In this document: positions 10,387 to 22,136 of the stretch, one piece after another | Layout: each line of letters starts with the position of its first letter | Numbering within the stretch: the first letter of the stretch is position 1 | DNA from: Limnomonas spitsbergensis | Lineage: Eukaryota > Chlorophyta > Chlorophyceae > Chlamydomonadales | Assembly (NCBI GenBank): GCA_037349105.1 | Contig: JAYJMM010000041.1 | Location: 8,120,501 to 8,184,500 of the forward strand | Reading direction: 5' to 3' | Length of the DNA: 64,000 nucleotides | Translations under genes and position numbers: made by a program | Notes under the pieces: model-generated | Seen by the model: only the letters and a program-made list of their open reading frames with translations | Told to the model about the DNA's origin: nothing | Databases searched by the model: none

Positions 10387-11148
10387 TATGGTTTAGAGGG
10401 TCGGTCCTAACTCTTTTTTCCACCATTTACAAAACCAGCCCACCAAACGGCACGAGATGGGCACAGGTGAGCATATTAACACATATCGCGTGCCCAGATG
10501 CTTAAGATTGAGGCATGAGAACAAACTCTGTGGGCACGCCCTGATAATCTCTGGGCGGCTTTCGAAAGTGGCCATAGCACTTCCGAACCCACATTTGCAC
10601 CCGACTCCACCCCGACTCAGCACTTCCGAAGTTTGTCCATAAGTCGGTTTCCTGTATGCCAAGGGACACAAGCCGAGCAGCAGGAAGTGGGAGCTGGTGC
10701 GGATACGCAAGTGCAATCTTGGAGGCTTCGCAATGATATACCCTTGCAATGAACGTAACATTCAATCTGCGGGGCGATGAAGTGATGAGCGAGCCATGGC
10801 ATCGTGATGGTGTTCTGGCCATGTGTGTCACTGTGTGGCACACATACCGGAAGACGACCGATACCGACACACTGACAAAGTGACAATGCGACCTGCATCG
10901 TACCGCGATGTCCTAGCTGTGGCTTCAGAAGTCACTATCGAGCTGGAAGTACTGGCCTTGACTCTCGCAGTAGATCCCGGTGGGTAGATCCTGATTTCAG
11001 ATCCCGAGTGCGGTCCGTCTTTCGTCACGTGCTCACCTCACAGCATCGCTTCAGATCGCCACAGTTGCGCGTACTGCAATCTACATTCAAGTTACTGCGT
11101 TCCAATCCTGCTGTCTTGGTTACGCCCTCAAAACTTTATCCGGCCAAA
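10387..11148. other. 5' flank of the MBL-fold gene
   Basis: Presumed promoter and 5' UTR of the gene starting at 11149. No clear TATA box was found. Positions about 10551-10632 contain the inverted partner of the motif at 437-505. No stop codon interrupts the start-codon frame for at least 170 bases upstream, but no upstream in-frame ATG was found. Confidence 0.4.
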
Positions 11149-14119
11149 ATGCACGGGACTTTCCAAAGGATGCGAGCGGGAGCTCCCGCTTTGTCATCCT
11201 CAGCGAGGCATACTGGTAGCCAAGCGCGGGCAGCGCTGAAGCCGACCCTTCTGCACTCATCATTTCATCACGGCATTACGATGACCTCATATGAAGGGAA
11301 CTCATTCGCTGTGAAGTTTAACAACACAGGTGAAGGGACTGCTTCGTTCCAAGCTGTATGGTGTCTAGTTTGTGTTTCAGGCAAGGATACAATGTCCACT
11401 GTGCATAAAAGCATGGTGATACTTGAGCATGGTGATTGGTGATATTCGGGGATGATACGGTATTCACACCAGTGCGTCAGTCTGTCCATTTGCAGCACAC
11501 CCTGGTGGCGCCAACCGCGTCAATCGCACAAATGATCATTCTTCACTGACCATCCTGTGCCTTTGAGAGGTGTTCGTGCACGCCGAAATAAAGTGTACCA
11601 TGTGTATCAGCGCATGGTATCACAATGGTCGGAACATGACGTATGGCATGGCATGAGCGCCGTATGGGATTTATTATATAAGGACTCACCATACCCCACC
11701 TCTGGGTGGCGGCAGGGCGGCCTCCACTGGCCCACTGGGTGTGAGAACTCGATGAGCATTGCACGGATGTTCCAAGTTAGGGATTAATGGACTAGGGCTT
11801 AATGCACTAAGCCCTCCCTGCTGAGCGGCAGGTTGTAGCTGAAGGGAGCACCCTAGAATAAACACTGGTGGGCGGCTGGGTGCAGGTGTGCGCGTGTTGG
11901 TGGACCCTTGGCTGGAGGGGGATCTCACCTTCTATGACCAGGACTGGCTGTACAAAGGCAAGAAGCGCGTGATCAACAAACCCGGAGGTGGCAAGATCAA
12001 CATCGACGAAATCGCAGCAGAGACGGATGTTGTAGTGGTGACACAGGTGCTTGCGGTATCCATTAGACATGCATGCATGTGATCTACTCGCGCTGCCCTC
12101 ATCAGCCCATGCAAAGATCAGCCCTTGTTCTCCTGGCTAACTGAATGAAATGAGCATGCATAGGGACTAGGGTAGCAGTATGCTAATTTGTCCTCCCACT
12201 ACCTGGACAGTGAATATTTATCATACCTGCCAGTTCTGTAGAGTCTCATTTAAGCTCGTATGAAGCTCATCTAAGTCTATGTCTCACTCACCGACCATTG
12301 CTTCATAATGTATGACCCTGCCAGTTCCTGCCGGACCACTGCCACATACCGACGCTGAAGAAGCTCCCCCGGAACCTACCCATCATTGCGAACCCTGAGG
12401 CGGCTGATCTCATTCGGCCTTTGGGATTCACCAATGTGCGCGTCCTGGACCATGGGCAGACAGTGGCTGTGGCCGAGGGACGGCTGAAGATCACGGCAAC
12501 TGCAGGTGATGGATTGTCAGGGGCAGCACCTTAAGCATGCATGGTCCATCAGAGGCCTCACTTCAGAGAAGAGTAATGGCTGCATGCTCATGCTCGGCAA
12601 TTCAGCACGCAACGGTCAGGACATGGCTTGGCCTCCAACATTTCTGCATGGATATGGCAAGAAGGATTTCCTACCATTGCTTTCCTTCAGCCATGTTAAC
12701 GGGCCTATACCTTCAGATTACCTTCGCTCCAACCTTGCTCTGGATTAACTACATGCGAAGCTGCTATCCATCTTCCCCCCTTGACCCGTGTCCCCTCCCT
12801 TGACATGTTCGCCTAGGTGCACTCGTAGGTCCGCCCTGGTCAAAGCGCCAGAATGGTTTGACCTTCCGGGAAGTTGCCTCCAAGACTGACGGGTCCGCGG
12901 CCAGCTTGTACTATGAAGCACACTGTGACTTCGATGAGGCGTCCGTCAAGAGCCAGGGCCAGTGAGTGGTCATGGGGCGGAGGGGCAACACACTAGGATA
13001 TAAGCAGGGATGAGAATGATATGCCATGCATGATGAATTCACTGTGTAACTGTCTTTGCCTACCTCTGCCCTTCATGCTACTTCTCATTGTTCCACCTGG
13101 TCATGTAACATTTTCCCTGCCCTGGCCTTGTTAAGGGTGGACGTGGTGGTCAGTCCAGTGAAAAGCACGTTGATGGGCACCGCCATCGCAGCCTACCCCT
13201 TGGTCATGGGGGACGTCAACCTCATGAGGCTGTTGAAGTTGCTGAAACCAAAGGTGAGTTTCCAAGACGCAAACAAATGATTATTTAGCCATGGGCCTCA
13301 TGAAGCTGATGAAGACAGCGGGGCGGAGGTGGACAAACTGGCTATCGTAAACCCTTGAACCCCCCTGCAGCAGACAGAACCACGTGATTTGTGCAACATG
13401 TTTATTTATGGGATCATTTAATGGCATTACTGAACAGCAATAAAGGGTTATTTACTCACACCTGCTTGCAAAACTGCATTCCAAATGGTAGGCGTGTGTG
13501 CTCTGTTTCGATGGGTGCGTTGAGGCTAGTCGAGCGCTTGTGACACCCTCTGGGGTTTTGATTTGGCAAGAACTGCAGTCTTTGGGGTGCAGGGGACATC
13601 CCCTCAGGTTGAACCTAGCCTCTATGAGCTGTATTGCTGAATGCTCAAGTGGCCAAGGAGGATGGCTATCTAAGGTTCCCGGCAATGGATGTGCCCATCA
13701 GGGTTGCTGACTGCTAGTCCGTGCAAGACGCCTCTGTCTGCCACTATCTATGTTGCCCTGCTGAAGCTGCAATCTAGGTGCAACATGATTACAGCCGTGC
13801 AGGCATGTCCAAGCTTGCCCTCCTGCTGAGACTTCTGCCGTAGGCCGGTCTAGGTGTAGTATCCATCGGCCCGGCTGGCCCTGAGGCATGCGAACCATTG
13901 CCTGGTGCACAGTAACATATTAACTGTTAAGTTCCGGCCTGCATCCAGGTGCTGGTTCCACTCCTCAACGCGGAGATTGATCAGGAGGGGCCGGTATCAG
14001 GACTGGTTTTTGAGCGAGGTAGCTACGATATGGCCAGGCAGCAGTTGGCATCAGCAAACCTCAACACCAGGATGGAGATGCCTGCACCCCCTGGCGAGGC
14101 CTTTGCAGTGGCCCTGTGA
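11149..14119 (+). CDS. MBL-fold metallohydrolase, predicted organelle-targeted, six exons
   Basis: Exons 11149-11329, 11886-12046, 12325-12505, 12817-12961, 13136-13253 and 13949-14119 join with consistent phase and GT-AG introns into 957 nt, 318 residues. The start is the first in-frame ATG (AAAATGC). Residues 1-45 are rich in Arg, Ser and Ala and lack acids, like a transit peptide. The mature part has TSYEGNSFAVKF, VRVLVDPWL (62-70), PDHCHIPTL (117-125), GPPW (179-182) and LYYEAHC (205-211), matching the plant UlaG-like metallo-hydrolase/oxidoreductase family as I recall it. In the metal-binding HxHxDH region only the DH and a following His remain, as in plant relatives, so a standard two-metal site is doubtful. 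The substrate is unknown. A candidate TGTAA polyadenylation signal lies at 14545. The last two exons are duplicated at 26040-27024. Confidence 0.75.
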
Positions 14120-15423
14120 GTTGTGCGGTTGAGCAGGGCTGAGAAGGGATATGTAGCCCAATGTTGCATCATATGAATTAAATGTTGCATCATGTGAAGT
14201 GAGATGTTGCGCTTCAGCTCCTGCGAATTGTGGCCTCATATTCTCAGGCCTATAACCTCGAACAGATATACTGGAAGAGTCCTTGGTATAATCAAGAGGT
14301 ATAATGCTGAAGGTCTGGAGTGGAGACCTGTTAATGGTGTCTAAATGCCACCCAGGCGGTGCCACATCCGAACCAACATTTGATGCTGCAGCATTGTACG
14401 TTATATTCAGCACCTTGTATATTGTTTTTTCTCATTGCCTGCTTGAAGCTTTGCCAATTCCTTTTTTACCGTAGACGCGCTTTGCCTCCACAAGAAATTA
14501 ATCTTAATTTGCCCTCGCGGCTTAATAAATACTTTAACAATTACTGTAATTCATAGACGCATTTGCGCCTTATCACGCAACATTAAACAACTGCTTGTGC
14601 GCGCGCGCGCGCTCGTCACACCTTGTCCACACACCAATCCCGTACAGATGCACATGCAATATCTGCACAGCGACCAGTTTACGTACAGTAACAACGGCAC
14701 AGCGCAACCCAAGTATAAGAATCGTACGGTAGGGTTAAGGGACAGTTGTCCAGTGAAGTGCGCGGCATACAAAAATATTGATTTCGGCCCGAGCGCCTTA
14801 CGACAACGTGTTTTTTGCATATTCCGATTAACAAACAACTAAATTCGCTGGGCGTTCGCGTTGATGTAGGTTTGGCACTGTCATAATTTGAAAACAGGAT
14901 TGTGAGGTGCACTATAGTAGTGTCCCAGATAGACTCCCGGTAGGCCCCAACAATCGGTACCATGACCTGCAGCTTTTAGGCAGATACTGTTCTCCTCCTG
15001 TTGGTAGTGCCAAGTATAAGTTTTTGAATTACCCCTACCCTGCCCCTACGTGTTAGACCTCTTCAACGTTTTAGAGAGCCTGTGACAGTCTGTGGTAGGT
15101 GGAGCCATTGTTTTTTGTCTCCCAACATCCTTGGCCTCCTGCAATATCTTGAAGCGCGGCAACATGTGATGTGGTGTGAAAGGAAGTTGGCTGTGCCGGT
15201 AGATGCCAAGTTCGGGCCTGCGAAAAGATGGAACGTTTGCAGTGCTAAGTCTTCAGAATGAGTGTATGTAAACATTTCCCCCACTTGTAACGTAAACAGC
15301 GGATTGCCATGATGACCTAGGTCTGGACTCTGCAGTGTCAGATAACGATGTCAACAGATATTCCTAAGCCCCGCCTCAGCTTTCTCTTTCTTTTATGTAC
15401 CATAATCAGTAAGCCTTCTTTAA
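14120..15423. other. Intergenic region after the MBL-fold gene
   Basis: Contains the presumed 3' UTR and a short (GC)n run at about 14598-14610. Two TGTTGCATCATATGAA-type units stand at 14162-14205. No further gene recognised. Confidence 0.4.
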
Positions 15424-16734
15424 GAGGTCGGTCAGACTGCGTTACGTTTGGGGTTGCGCAACCCCAAAGGTAGCACAATACGGCAAAACCTGTTTCGTAT
15501 CCGGAGCGGATCGCTGCTCCGCTCCGGATACGGCAATACTGCTCTGATCCGGCTCACCACGCAAGAGTTTTTTTGCAGCCCTTCCGGACGACATGGTAGG
15601 CCATGCAGACCTTGCACACGTGCGGCTTAGACGCCTAAGGGGGTGGCTTCAACAACCACGCGATAGTACGCCGACATCACATGTCCGATAGAACTGAGGA
15701 CATCGCTGACGTTCAAGACATATTCAATTCGTTGATGACCTCGGGAAAACACCCTAACCCTCTGACCCCTCCAAGTTGTCATCCAACACGTGATGGCGTC
15801 GCAAGCGATGCAAGCTAGAGTTTTCAGGCTCCGGTATATATGACAAATCTTTTTGAAATTTCTGCACCTAGGTAGCTTCACTACGTACGGTACCGTAGAT
15901 CAAAGTAACCAATGTTTTTTATGTATACTTTAGCCCAGCCATTGCGACTTAGTGACAGGGAAAGATGTATGCGATCAATCAATTGGCTGTTTAAGGAACA
16001 ACGAACTCCGAAAACAACGACACACGTCCGTGACTGCGGTATCCGAGCCATATTCGAGTCGTCCGATCGATCAGCAATTCAGCACTTCAAACGAGCTAAG
16101 AAAATCCAGCCCTCACCCGTGGAACCCTGAGCCAAAGTCGCCAAATTCTGCATACAGACGGTATCAGGAGAGGTTGCAGATTTGAAGGGCTAGGGGGGAC
16201 TTTAGGTGATTTTAGTTGTGCATGGCAACTACCAACAGGGGTTGTTACTGTTTGGACAGTTCAGGAGTTGGGGACTGCATCAATCATTTACTGTTTTGCA
16301 TGGTCCTTAGTCCTTACTAATATGCGTGCATGATGCATGGATGCATGGCTACTTTGGGGCCAGTAGGGGGGGCATCTGAGCATGCATGGGGGCTGTATGC
16401 TGGCATGCAACCATCTTCATGTCGTTGTATGCCAGTATGTATGCTAGTATGTGCCTAAAACAAGTTTTTGACTGCAAAATACTGATACTCCAAGCCCGCC
16501 GTATCGAAGCGGAGCGGAGCATAAGCGTATCCGGATCGTGCTACCTTGGGGTTGCGTTTGACATACATAATCGAAAATAGCCTATCAGCAGATACGGGCG
16601 CAGTTGATTTCATTTAAACATAACAATATTTTATCCAAACGTCAACCCCCCCACCCCACCCCTGCGTTTCGCGTCTGCGTTTGCGTTTGCACTCCCAAAC
16701 GCAACCTCAAACGCAACGCAGTCTGACCGACCCC
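15424..16734. mobile_element. Non-autonomous PIF/Harbinger-like TIR element, copy 1
   Basis: Termini are inverted repeats starting G(A/G)GGTCGGTCAGACTGCGTT, flanked on both sides by TAA (15421-15423 and 16735-16737). A 3-bp TWA target duplication is characteristic of PIF/Harbinger elements. Subterminal inverted blocks (TTTGGGGTTGCG, GTATCCGGA, GGAGCGGA) continue inward, including a near-palindrome at about 15498-15535. Inside are short frames and a GCATGCATGG-rich patch near 16330-16450, but no transposase. The superfamily assignment rests only on the TIR and target duplication. Confidence 0.65.
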
Positions 16735-17037
16735 TAAGCATTTGGACAGCATACACCGGTATGATGACGATTCGAGGTGTAGTGTTCATAGGTCCGAACA
16801 GGGGGGTCCGAAGGTCCGAACAGGGCTCACTCCCTACTTGGGATCGTACCGCATCTACCCTTCTCAAGGCCGCATGCAATGCAATACGGCGGGTGGTGTA
16901 GAAAGAAAGAAAGAAAACGGCTGAGCGTGGCTTGATGAATACGGGGATGTGGTGCACCTTACACAGCTTCGAAACCAACGTCATCAACATCGACCAAGAC
17001 ATAGACAGCCTCATATCGCGCCTGCGTATTTGCAAGG
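16735..17037. other. 5' flank of the YlmG-like gene
   Basis: About 300 bp between the TIR element and the start codon. It includes a (GAAA)n tract at about 16900-16920 resembling the reverse complement of a LINE 3' tail. An in-frame stop at 17002-17004 limits upstream extension of exon 1 unless a spliced leader exon joins near 17036. Confidence 0.4.
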
Positions 17038-18221
17038 ATGGTGCAACTATTGCTGCAGCAAGCGATGGCTTCCAACCCGTTCGCCCGCGTTGGGTCATTT
17101 GTGAACAATGTCTGTGGATCCATTGATGACCTGAAGCGCCAGGCATCGAAGATAGGGCTGCCTGCAAGAAACAAGGCGAGGGTGGACATGGGGAACCGAT
17201 CTCGCATCGTCGTGCCACCGCGTGCGGGCAACTTCGCTGCAATCCTTCCGGGCGACTCCATTGCGGAGCAGGTAAACTTCTATGAACCGTGATGGATATT
17301 TGTCAGGCCTGGGGTTGTGCTAAATTTTCCGGAAGAATATGCGATCCACCTCTGCCAGGTGTCCCCTAACTTTCAGAACCTCCCCGACTCCCAACACCAT
17401 GCCCTTGCTTCCCATGTGTGCGCAGGTCATCGCCACTGGGGTGCTGAACTTCCTCAACCTCTACAACTCTGCTCTCGTGCTGCGTTTGGTGCTTACATGG
17501 TTTCCCTCTGTCCCTGAGCAGATCACAGAGCCAATCGCGTAAGTACTTTTGGAGTCTAATCCAGATGTTGAAGTCCATTGATGTGGGTCCAACAAGCCAA
17601 GAACAGCAACACTCAGTACATGCGAGAGTTTGGCTCCCATGCATGGCTAATAAGTCCAGTGCCTCACCTAGTCCAATGGACCTGTTGGCTAGGCACCGTA
17701 TCGGGAATCCCAACCAGTGTTTGTTTCAGCTTGCGCCAGACCACCAGGATGATGGGGACCAAACCTTGACTGGCCTACATCCACTGGCCTAAGCAGCAGC
17801 AGGGCTTGATGCACCTGGCCACCATGGCCGCAGACAGTGATGCAGCTGAAGTGTACTGTCAGTACTGTTGCCAAACTGTTTTCCCAGTCCTCCAGCTGCT
17901 GAATGGGCGAAATGTTCTCTGCGCAGGACTATCTGCGACCCTTATCTCAACCTGTTCCGCGGCATCATCCCTCCGATCGGTGGCACTCTGGACCTCTCGC
18001 CCATCCTGGCCTTTGTGACGCTTAACTTTTTTACCAGCGCTGCTGCAGCCCTGCCGTGCGAGTTAGGGCCCGGCGGTAAACCCCCTGTGCGGCAAGTTCA
18101 GCAGCAGCAGAACTGGCAGCAGTGGCTTCAGCCCTCCCGATATGAGCAGATCTGGGCTAGGCGAGTGCAAGGACAGAGGGCCTTGGGGGCCTCAGAGTCA
18201 TCTGGCAGGGGTGGGGTGTAG
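17038..18221 (+). CDS. YLMG: YGGT/YlmG family membrane protein, plastid type, copy 1
   Basis: Exons 17038-17271, 17426-17538 and 17927-18221 have matching phases and GT-AG introns and give 213 residues. The N-terminal 65 residues are basic and poorly conserved; AGNFAAILPGDS precedes the YGGT domain. The domain has a first membrane segment with LVLRLVLTWFP (about residues 95-108), the conserved CDPYLNLFRGIIPP, and a second segment LDLSPILAFVTLNFF. CEL then ends the conserved part. Plant YLMG1 proteins sit in plastid membranes and affect nucleoid distribution; bacterial YlmG is linked to division. After CEL this copy has a Gln-rich 46-residue tail. The tail differs in copy 2 because of a single A. 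A transit-peptide exon upstream may be missing from my model. Confidence 0.82.
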
Positions 18222-19448
18222 GCGAAGGAATACCAACGGGCTCGTAGGGCTAAAACCGGACCGGACAGTAGGCGTTGCTGAGCTTTGTGATAGGCCTGGT
18301 GAGCTTGGTAACCATGGATGTGTTGTTGTTGTTAGTACATGCAAGTGAAGTGCTTGGTATCCCCTACACGGGTTGTATTTACTGCGTCCTCAGTGCCGCT
18401 TGGACAACCACAGGGCTATTGATTTTTTGACCGGATCACTTCATTCATACTTGCTAGTAACTCCGATCAGGAGCAAATTATGTTGTCCCTCACGTTTGCT
18501 GACATAAACAAGTGTGGTCACCGGCATGATGCTGTATTGGAGGCCTGGAGTGGAGTGCATGTACACATGTACTCAGTATGAGCTTCGACGACTTATCATA
18601 CAGGTGTCTCTGACAGCCTGCCTCCTCATTGGCGCAGCCCAGGTATCAAGCTTTACATAGTAACAGATGAAGTGATTCACAACCTGTCTCGACTGTTCTA
18701 TTGGCCGTTAAGGAGTTCTTCTTTTCTGACAGACTTCAGCAGCGACTGAATAACATATCGATACCAATACTCATCCTCCTTCTTGGGGGTCGTCTTCCCC
18801 CACACACGTCAAAGGCAGGGGCGGATCCCTTATGCTGAAAAGACATTATGCCGGGAAGCGTCACATAATCAAGACAGCTGGACATGCTACTGGCAGGACT
18901 TGCTGCTCGCCCCCACACTTTCGACATTGTTCAGACTTATGTATGTACAAATGAGGGGGCGTAAGAGAAGTTTGAACATCCATCACCAAACAAAAACACA
19001 GGATATAATGTCCTCTGGACGACCTTTCCCTACAGTATTCGGATCCGAAACCCAATTTTTCTCAGTCTTGAGCATCATTCTGGAGGGGGGTTGGGTAATT
19101 GCAACCAAGTCGACAATGCGCATGTCATAGTGTCGAACAAAATAGCTGGCTAGCAGATGGTGATCACTTGGTGAAACACCATCTCAAATCTCCGGAGAGG
19201 GAGTAGATATACGTACGATACATCGTTCTTAATTTATAAAGGCTCAAATGGTTTTGGCCCAATGAGGGGGGGGGGGGACAAGTTGGGGGAGAAGGGTCCG
19301 AGCGGGGGAAGGGGTGAGGTACAAAACATTAAAACATGTACCACATCATCCCAAAGTTTTCTAGCTTACTGGTAATGAGAGCATTCAAAATATTTTGGCT
19401 TAGGGGTGGGGTAAATAAATAGGGGCAATCTTGGGTGGGGAGGGGGGT
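18222..19448. other. Intergenic region after the YlmG-like gene
   Basis: Presumed 3' UTR, then about 1 kb without a recognised gene. A 115-codon plus frame (18783-19130) overlaps minus-strand frames and shows no motif. A run of 12 G occurs at about 19266. Confidence 0.35.
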
Positions 19449-19682
19449 TGTCGCACGATAAAGCAGTAACCGTGATATAATGGTAAAAGCCCGCCAGGCC
19501 ACCTTAGAGAGGCGCATGCTACTCACAACTGCTGTACACTAAGGCTCTTTGTACTACACTGCTGAGATACTTGAGCTGTAAAGGGGGTTAATCTGTATAA
19601 GGTACTGGTGACTAGACAGCCCTAGAGGAGGGTTCTGCCTAGGCGCCCCTAGCTCATGGGTACTGCCCCTAATTTACTCGTG
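19449..19682 (+). repeat. Long direct repeat A, first copy
   Basis: Begins TGTCGCACGATAAAG and runs past CCCCTAGCTCATGGGTAC to about TTTACTCG. It is repeated at 20318-20533 plus 20930-20957 with a few substitutions and a small indel. It has LTR-like TG...CA ends if trimmed at CTAGCTCA, but the match continues beyond, so an LTR identity is not secured. Confidence 0.75.
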
Positions 19683-20317
19683 ATTGTTGCTTCAGGTCCG
19701 TCGCGGACTTCTTCACCACGTAGTGGCGGACGCCTACGGGCGGACTCCGTGACTGCACACTGGCTGCGAATGCGCAGCGCGTTAAGCTGTGGCTGGAGTA
19801 GTTGGTTGACAGGCGGAGAGCTGAGTCTTATAACTGCTAGCCTTCTGGCTTTCAGGGAGCTACCCTGACAAGCTGAGCCGGGTCACTTACCGCACTTTGC
19901 GGAGATGCTGACGGCGTAGATTGCAGACGTAGCCCTAGGTGGTGCCGAGCGTCTTGCAGGCTATACTAGGTTGCTATATCAGCTGTGGGGCTGATCTAGG
20001 CTTGACTGGTTGCAATGGTACTGGCTTTATGCTCTTCACTGGGTATCTCGCTGGATGATAGCCAGTGCGGTTTACAATAAGAGGCCTGTCCACTAAAAAA
20101 GGACGAATTAAAAGACAAGCGTGCAAGCCGGGATACACGGGTCCCGGCAAGCCCTAATTACTGAGTACGGGAAATCCTGCCTCAGGCAATCCCGAAAGTG
20201 GGAACCTGGGCCCCTAACCTAGATTCGGGGGCTCCGCAGAGAAGCTGCGGAGTCTCCTGTGGTCGCAATCTGCGACAATACGGTTTTGTCACGTTTACTG
20301 CATTATCCCGTGACAGC
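19683..20317. other. DNA between direct repeats A
   Basis: About 635 bp without coding capacity. If the flanking repeats are LTRs this would be the interior of a small non-autonomous (TRIM-like) element. No primer-binding site or polypurine tract could be assigned. Confidence 0.3.
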
Positions 20318-20957
20318 TGTCGCACGATAAAGTAGTAACCGTGATATAATGGTAAAAGCCCGCCAGGCCGCCCTAGAGAGGCGCCTCCTACTCACAACTG
20401 CTGTACACTCCGTACACTAAGGCTCTTTGTACTACACTGCTGAGATACTTGAGCTGTAAAGGGGGTTAAATCTGTACAAGGTACTGGTGACTAGACAGCC
20501 CTAGAGGAGGGTTCTGCCTGGGCGCCCCTAGCTAAAGAAAGAAAGAAAACTACGCCCCGTGGGGGGCGTGAGAGTTAAGGAAACAGCGCAGCCTGGGCCG
20601 AAGCCAGTAAGCCACATCCGCGCCGTTACCGTGAGAAAAAGAAGACACATCATAATTGATTACGGCGGCTTGCGGTTCTGATTAATTTTCCCACCGATTT
20701 TAGCAGGTCCAGTGGGGCAGTATTCAATTCTTCGTCTGGTCTGCACGATGCTATGTAGGTATTTAATAGCTTGCACATGCATTTTCTGTGCACATTTTTC
20801 GCATGGTAGGTGGACAAGCCCAATTGTTGCATGCTCTGAAGGGTGTGCTCGAGATAGACTGTGCCTGACATCCCGATTAAGACGGGGATAAGCTTGATAC
20901 CGGTTTTGCATTGCCTATAGCCCCTAGCTCATGGGTACCGCCCCTATTTTTACTCGC
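20318..20957 (+). repeat. Long direct repeat A, second copy, interrupted
   Basis: Similar to 19449-19682, but split at CCCCTAGCT by a 387-bp insertion (20534-20920). The CCCCTAGCT is present on both sides of the insertion (20525-20533 and 20921-20929). Confidence 0.75.
20534..20920 (-). mobile_element. 5'-truncated LINE fragment, copy 1
   Basis: Flanked by a 9-bp target duplication (CCCCTAGCT). On the minus strand it ends in a GTAGTTTTCTTTCTTTCTTT tail, the short simple-repeat 3' end seen in many non-LTR elements. It begins mid-frame with about 80 codons (20650-20871 and slightly upstream) that could be the tail of an ORF2. The duplication, truncated 5' end and simple tail are the classic signature of target-primed reverse transcription; the family is not identified. 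Confidence 0.7.
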
Positions 20958-21059
20958 CCCCCGCTCCCACCGCTTAAGCCCTTCAGGCGTGCGTGGGGAG
21001 CCGGTCTAGGGGTGGTACTGAAAAGACAACTCGACTGAAATATGCACACTCAGAAAAAT

Positions 21060-21300
21060 GGGTTCCCTAACACCTGCCAAACAGAAGCACAGCTGTCCTG
21101 AACTGCAGTTCCCTAACATCTGCCAAACAGAAACGCCGCTCCTTGGACTGAAGTTCACTAACATCTTGCCAAGCAGAAACGCAGCTCCCTAAGCTGAAGT
21201 TCCCTAACACCTGCTACACAGAAACATAGCTCCTTGAGCTGAAGTTACCTAACACCTGTCTTGCAAATCAGAGATCAAGTTCCCTAACTCCTGCCAATTG
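21060..21300. repeat. Minisatellite, about 55-58 bp unit, copy 1
   Basis: About five units with TCCCTAACACCTGCCAAACA, GAAACGCAGCTCCTTGA and GCTGAAGTT modules. The last unit is decayed. No coding role seen. Confidence 0.85.
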
Positions 21301-21822
21301 ACAGTCTTGAAAAGTAAAAATCCGCCTGCCTCAGCGGCCACCCTGTGGTCCGGCTTATGCGTTCAGAGGAATTTCAAAGCACCTCAAAGCTGCTGCCATA
21401 ACACCTAGAACCTGCTCAGGGCACTTAAGTTCAGAATTCAGCTTGTGGGGGGGTACCTGGGTCAATCCACTAAGTCATTCAGCCTCAATCCCGGCATGCG
21501 CCCCCTGATCCCAGCAATCATAACACAAGGTAAGAAACACCCGTTGCTCTCGCCCCACTGCGCCGTTGACACCTGGCGTTTAAGCCACAGGAGATGTGTG
21601 CAGTAGCACCGGCATCCTATTCTACTTGGCTCCTCTGCTGCCTGGCCCTGCGGTATTCCCTAAAACCCCTCTTCTACCTTTTTGATTCAGCGCTTGTTGC
21701 CATCCTTTCTATATGCTCCATTGGCTCGCTGCTCCTGCTGCTACGGAACAAAATTTAACTGCGTTCTAGGCTAATAGCCTTGTTGGCAGTCGGCCCACGG
21801 CCTGCTGTTTACTAGTGCCGGC
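21301..21822. other. Presumed 3' part of the minus-strand retroelement
   Basis: No gene recognised. On the minus strand it directly follows the retroelement ORF that stops at 21823, so it is likely 3' UTR or LTR of that element; the border is not visible. Confidence 0.3.
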
Positions 21823-22136
21823 CTAGCCGCTCCTTGAGGTTCTCCTCCTAGTGCTGGCTCCAACTCGTTCATCCAGGTATGGCGTGGGGATCGTCACGTG
21901 CTCAGCTGCCCTGCCGTTCTGGGGGCTTCTACTCCCCCTCGCCTTTGCCGGCTGACTGCCCCTCAAATGTTGACTCCTCATCTTCTTGCGCGGCCTCCTT
22001 GGCCACCTTGCCCTCCGCTGGACCGCCATGGGGGTGACATTGGCCTCTCTCTTGCCCGTGGTGTACGAGATGTCGTACAGCCCGTTCGCCATGGGCCTGC
22101 CGATGCCCCGCTCCATCTGTCGCGTGGCGGGGTTGG
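21823..22136 (-). pseudogene. C-terminal end of the minus-strand retroelement polyprotein, copy 1
   Basis: On the minus strand this continues, in the same frame, the polyprotein interrupted at 41145 by the Ty3 insertion: the GTTGG target duplication encodes the Thr-Asn at the break and the frame stays open for about 104 more codons (NPATRQMERG onward). The piece is Arg-rich and shows no named domain. In copy 1 it abuts a truncated Ty3 element only. Confidence 0.7.

Noticed and set aside
10391..10412. Second PIF/Harbinger terminus (TTTAGAGGGTCGGTC)
   Set aside because: Only about 12 bases resemble the 15424 terminus, and no partner end was found.
11008..11148. Upstream extension of the MBL protein from 11008
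   Set aside because: The codon at 11008 is GTG, an unlikely nuclear start; the first in-frame ATG is 11149. The basic peptide it would add is tempting as a transit peptide but unsupported.
16631..17242. 203-codon minus-strand ORF (and its duplicate at 29536-30147)
   Set aside because: It overlaps exon 1 of the YlmG gene on the other strand and the TIR of a transposon; no motif was recognised.
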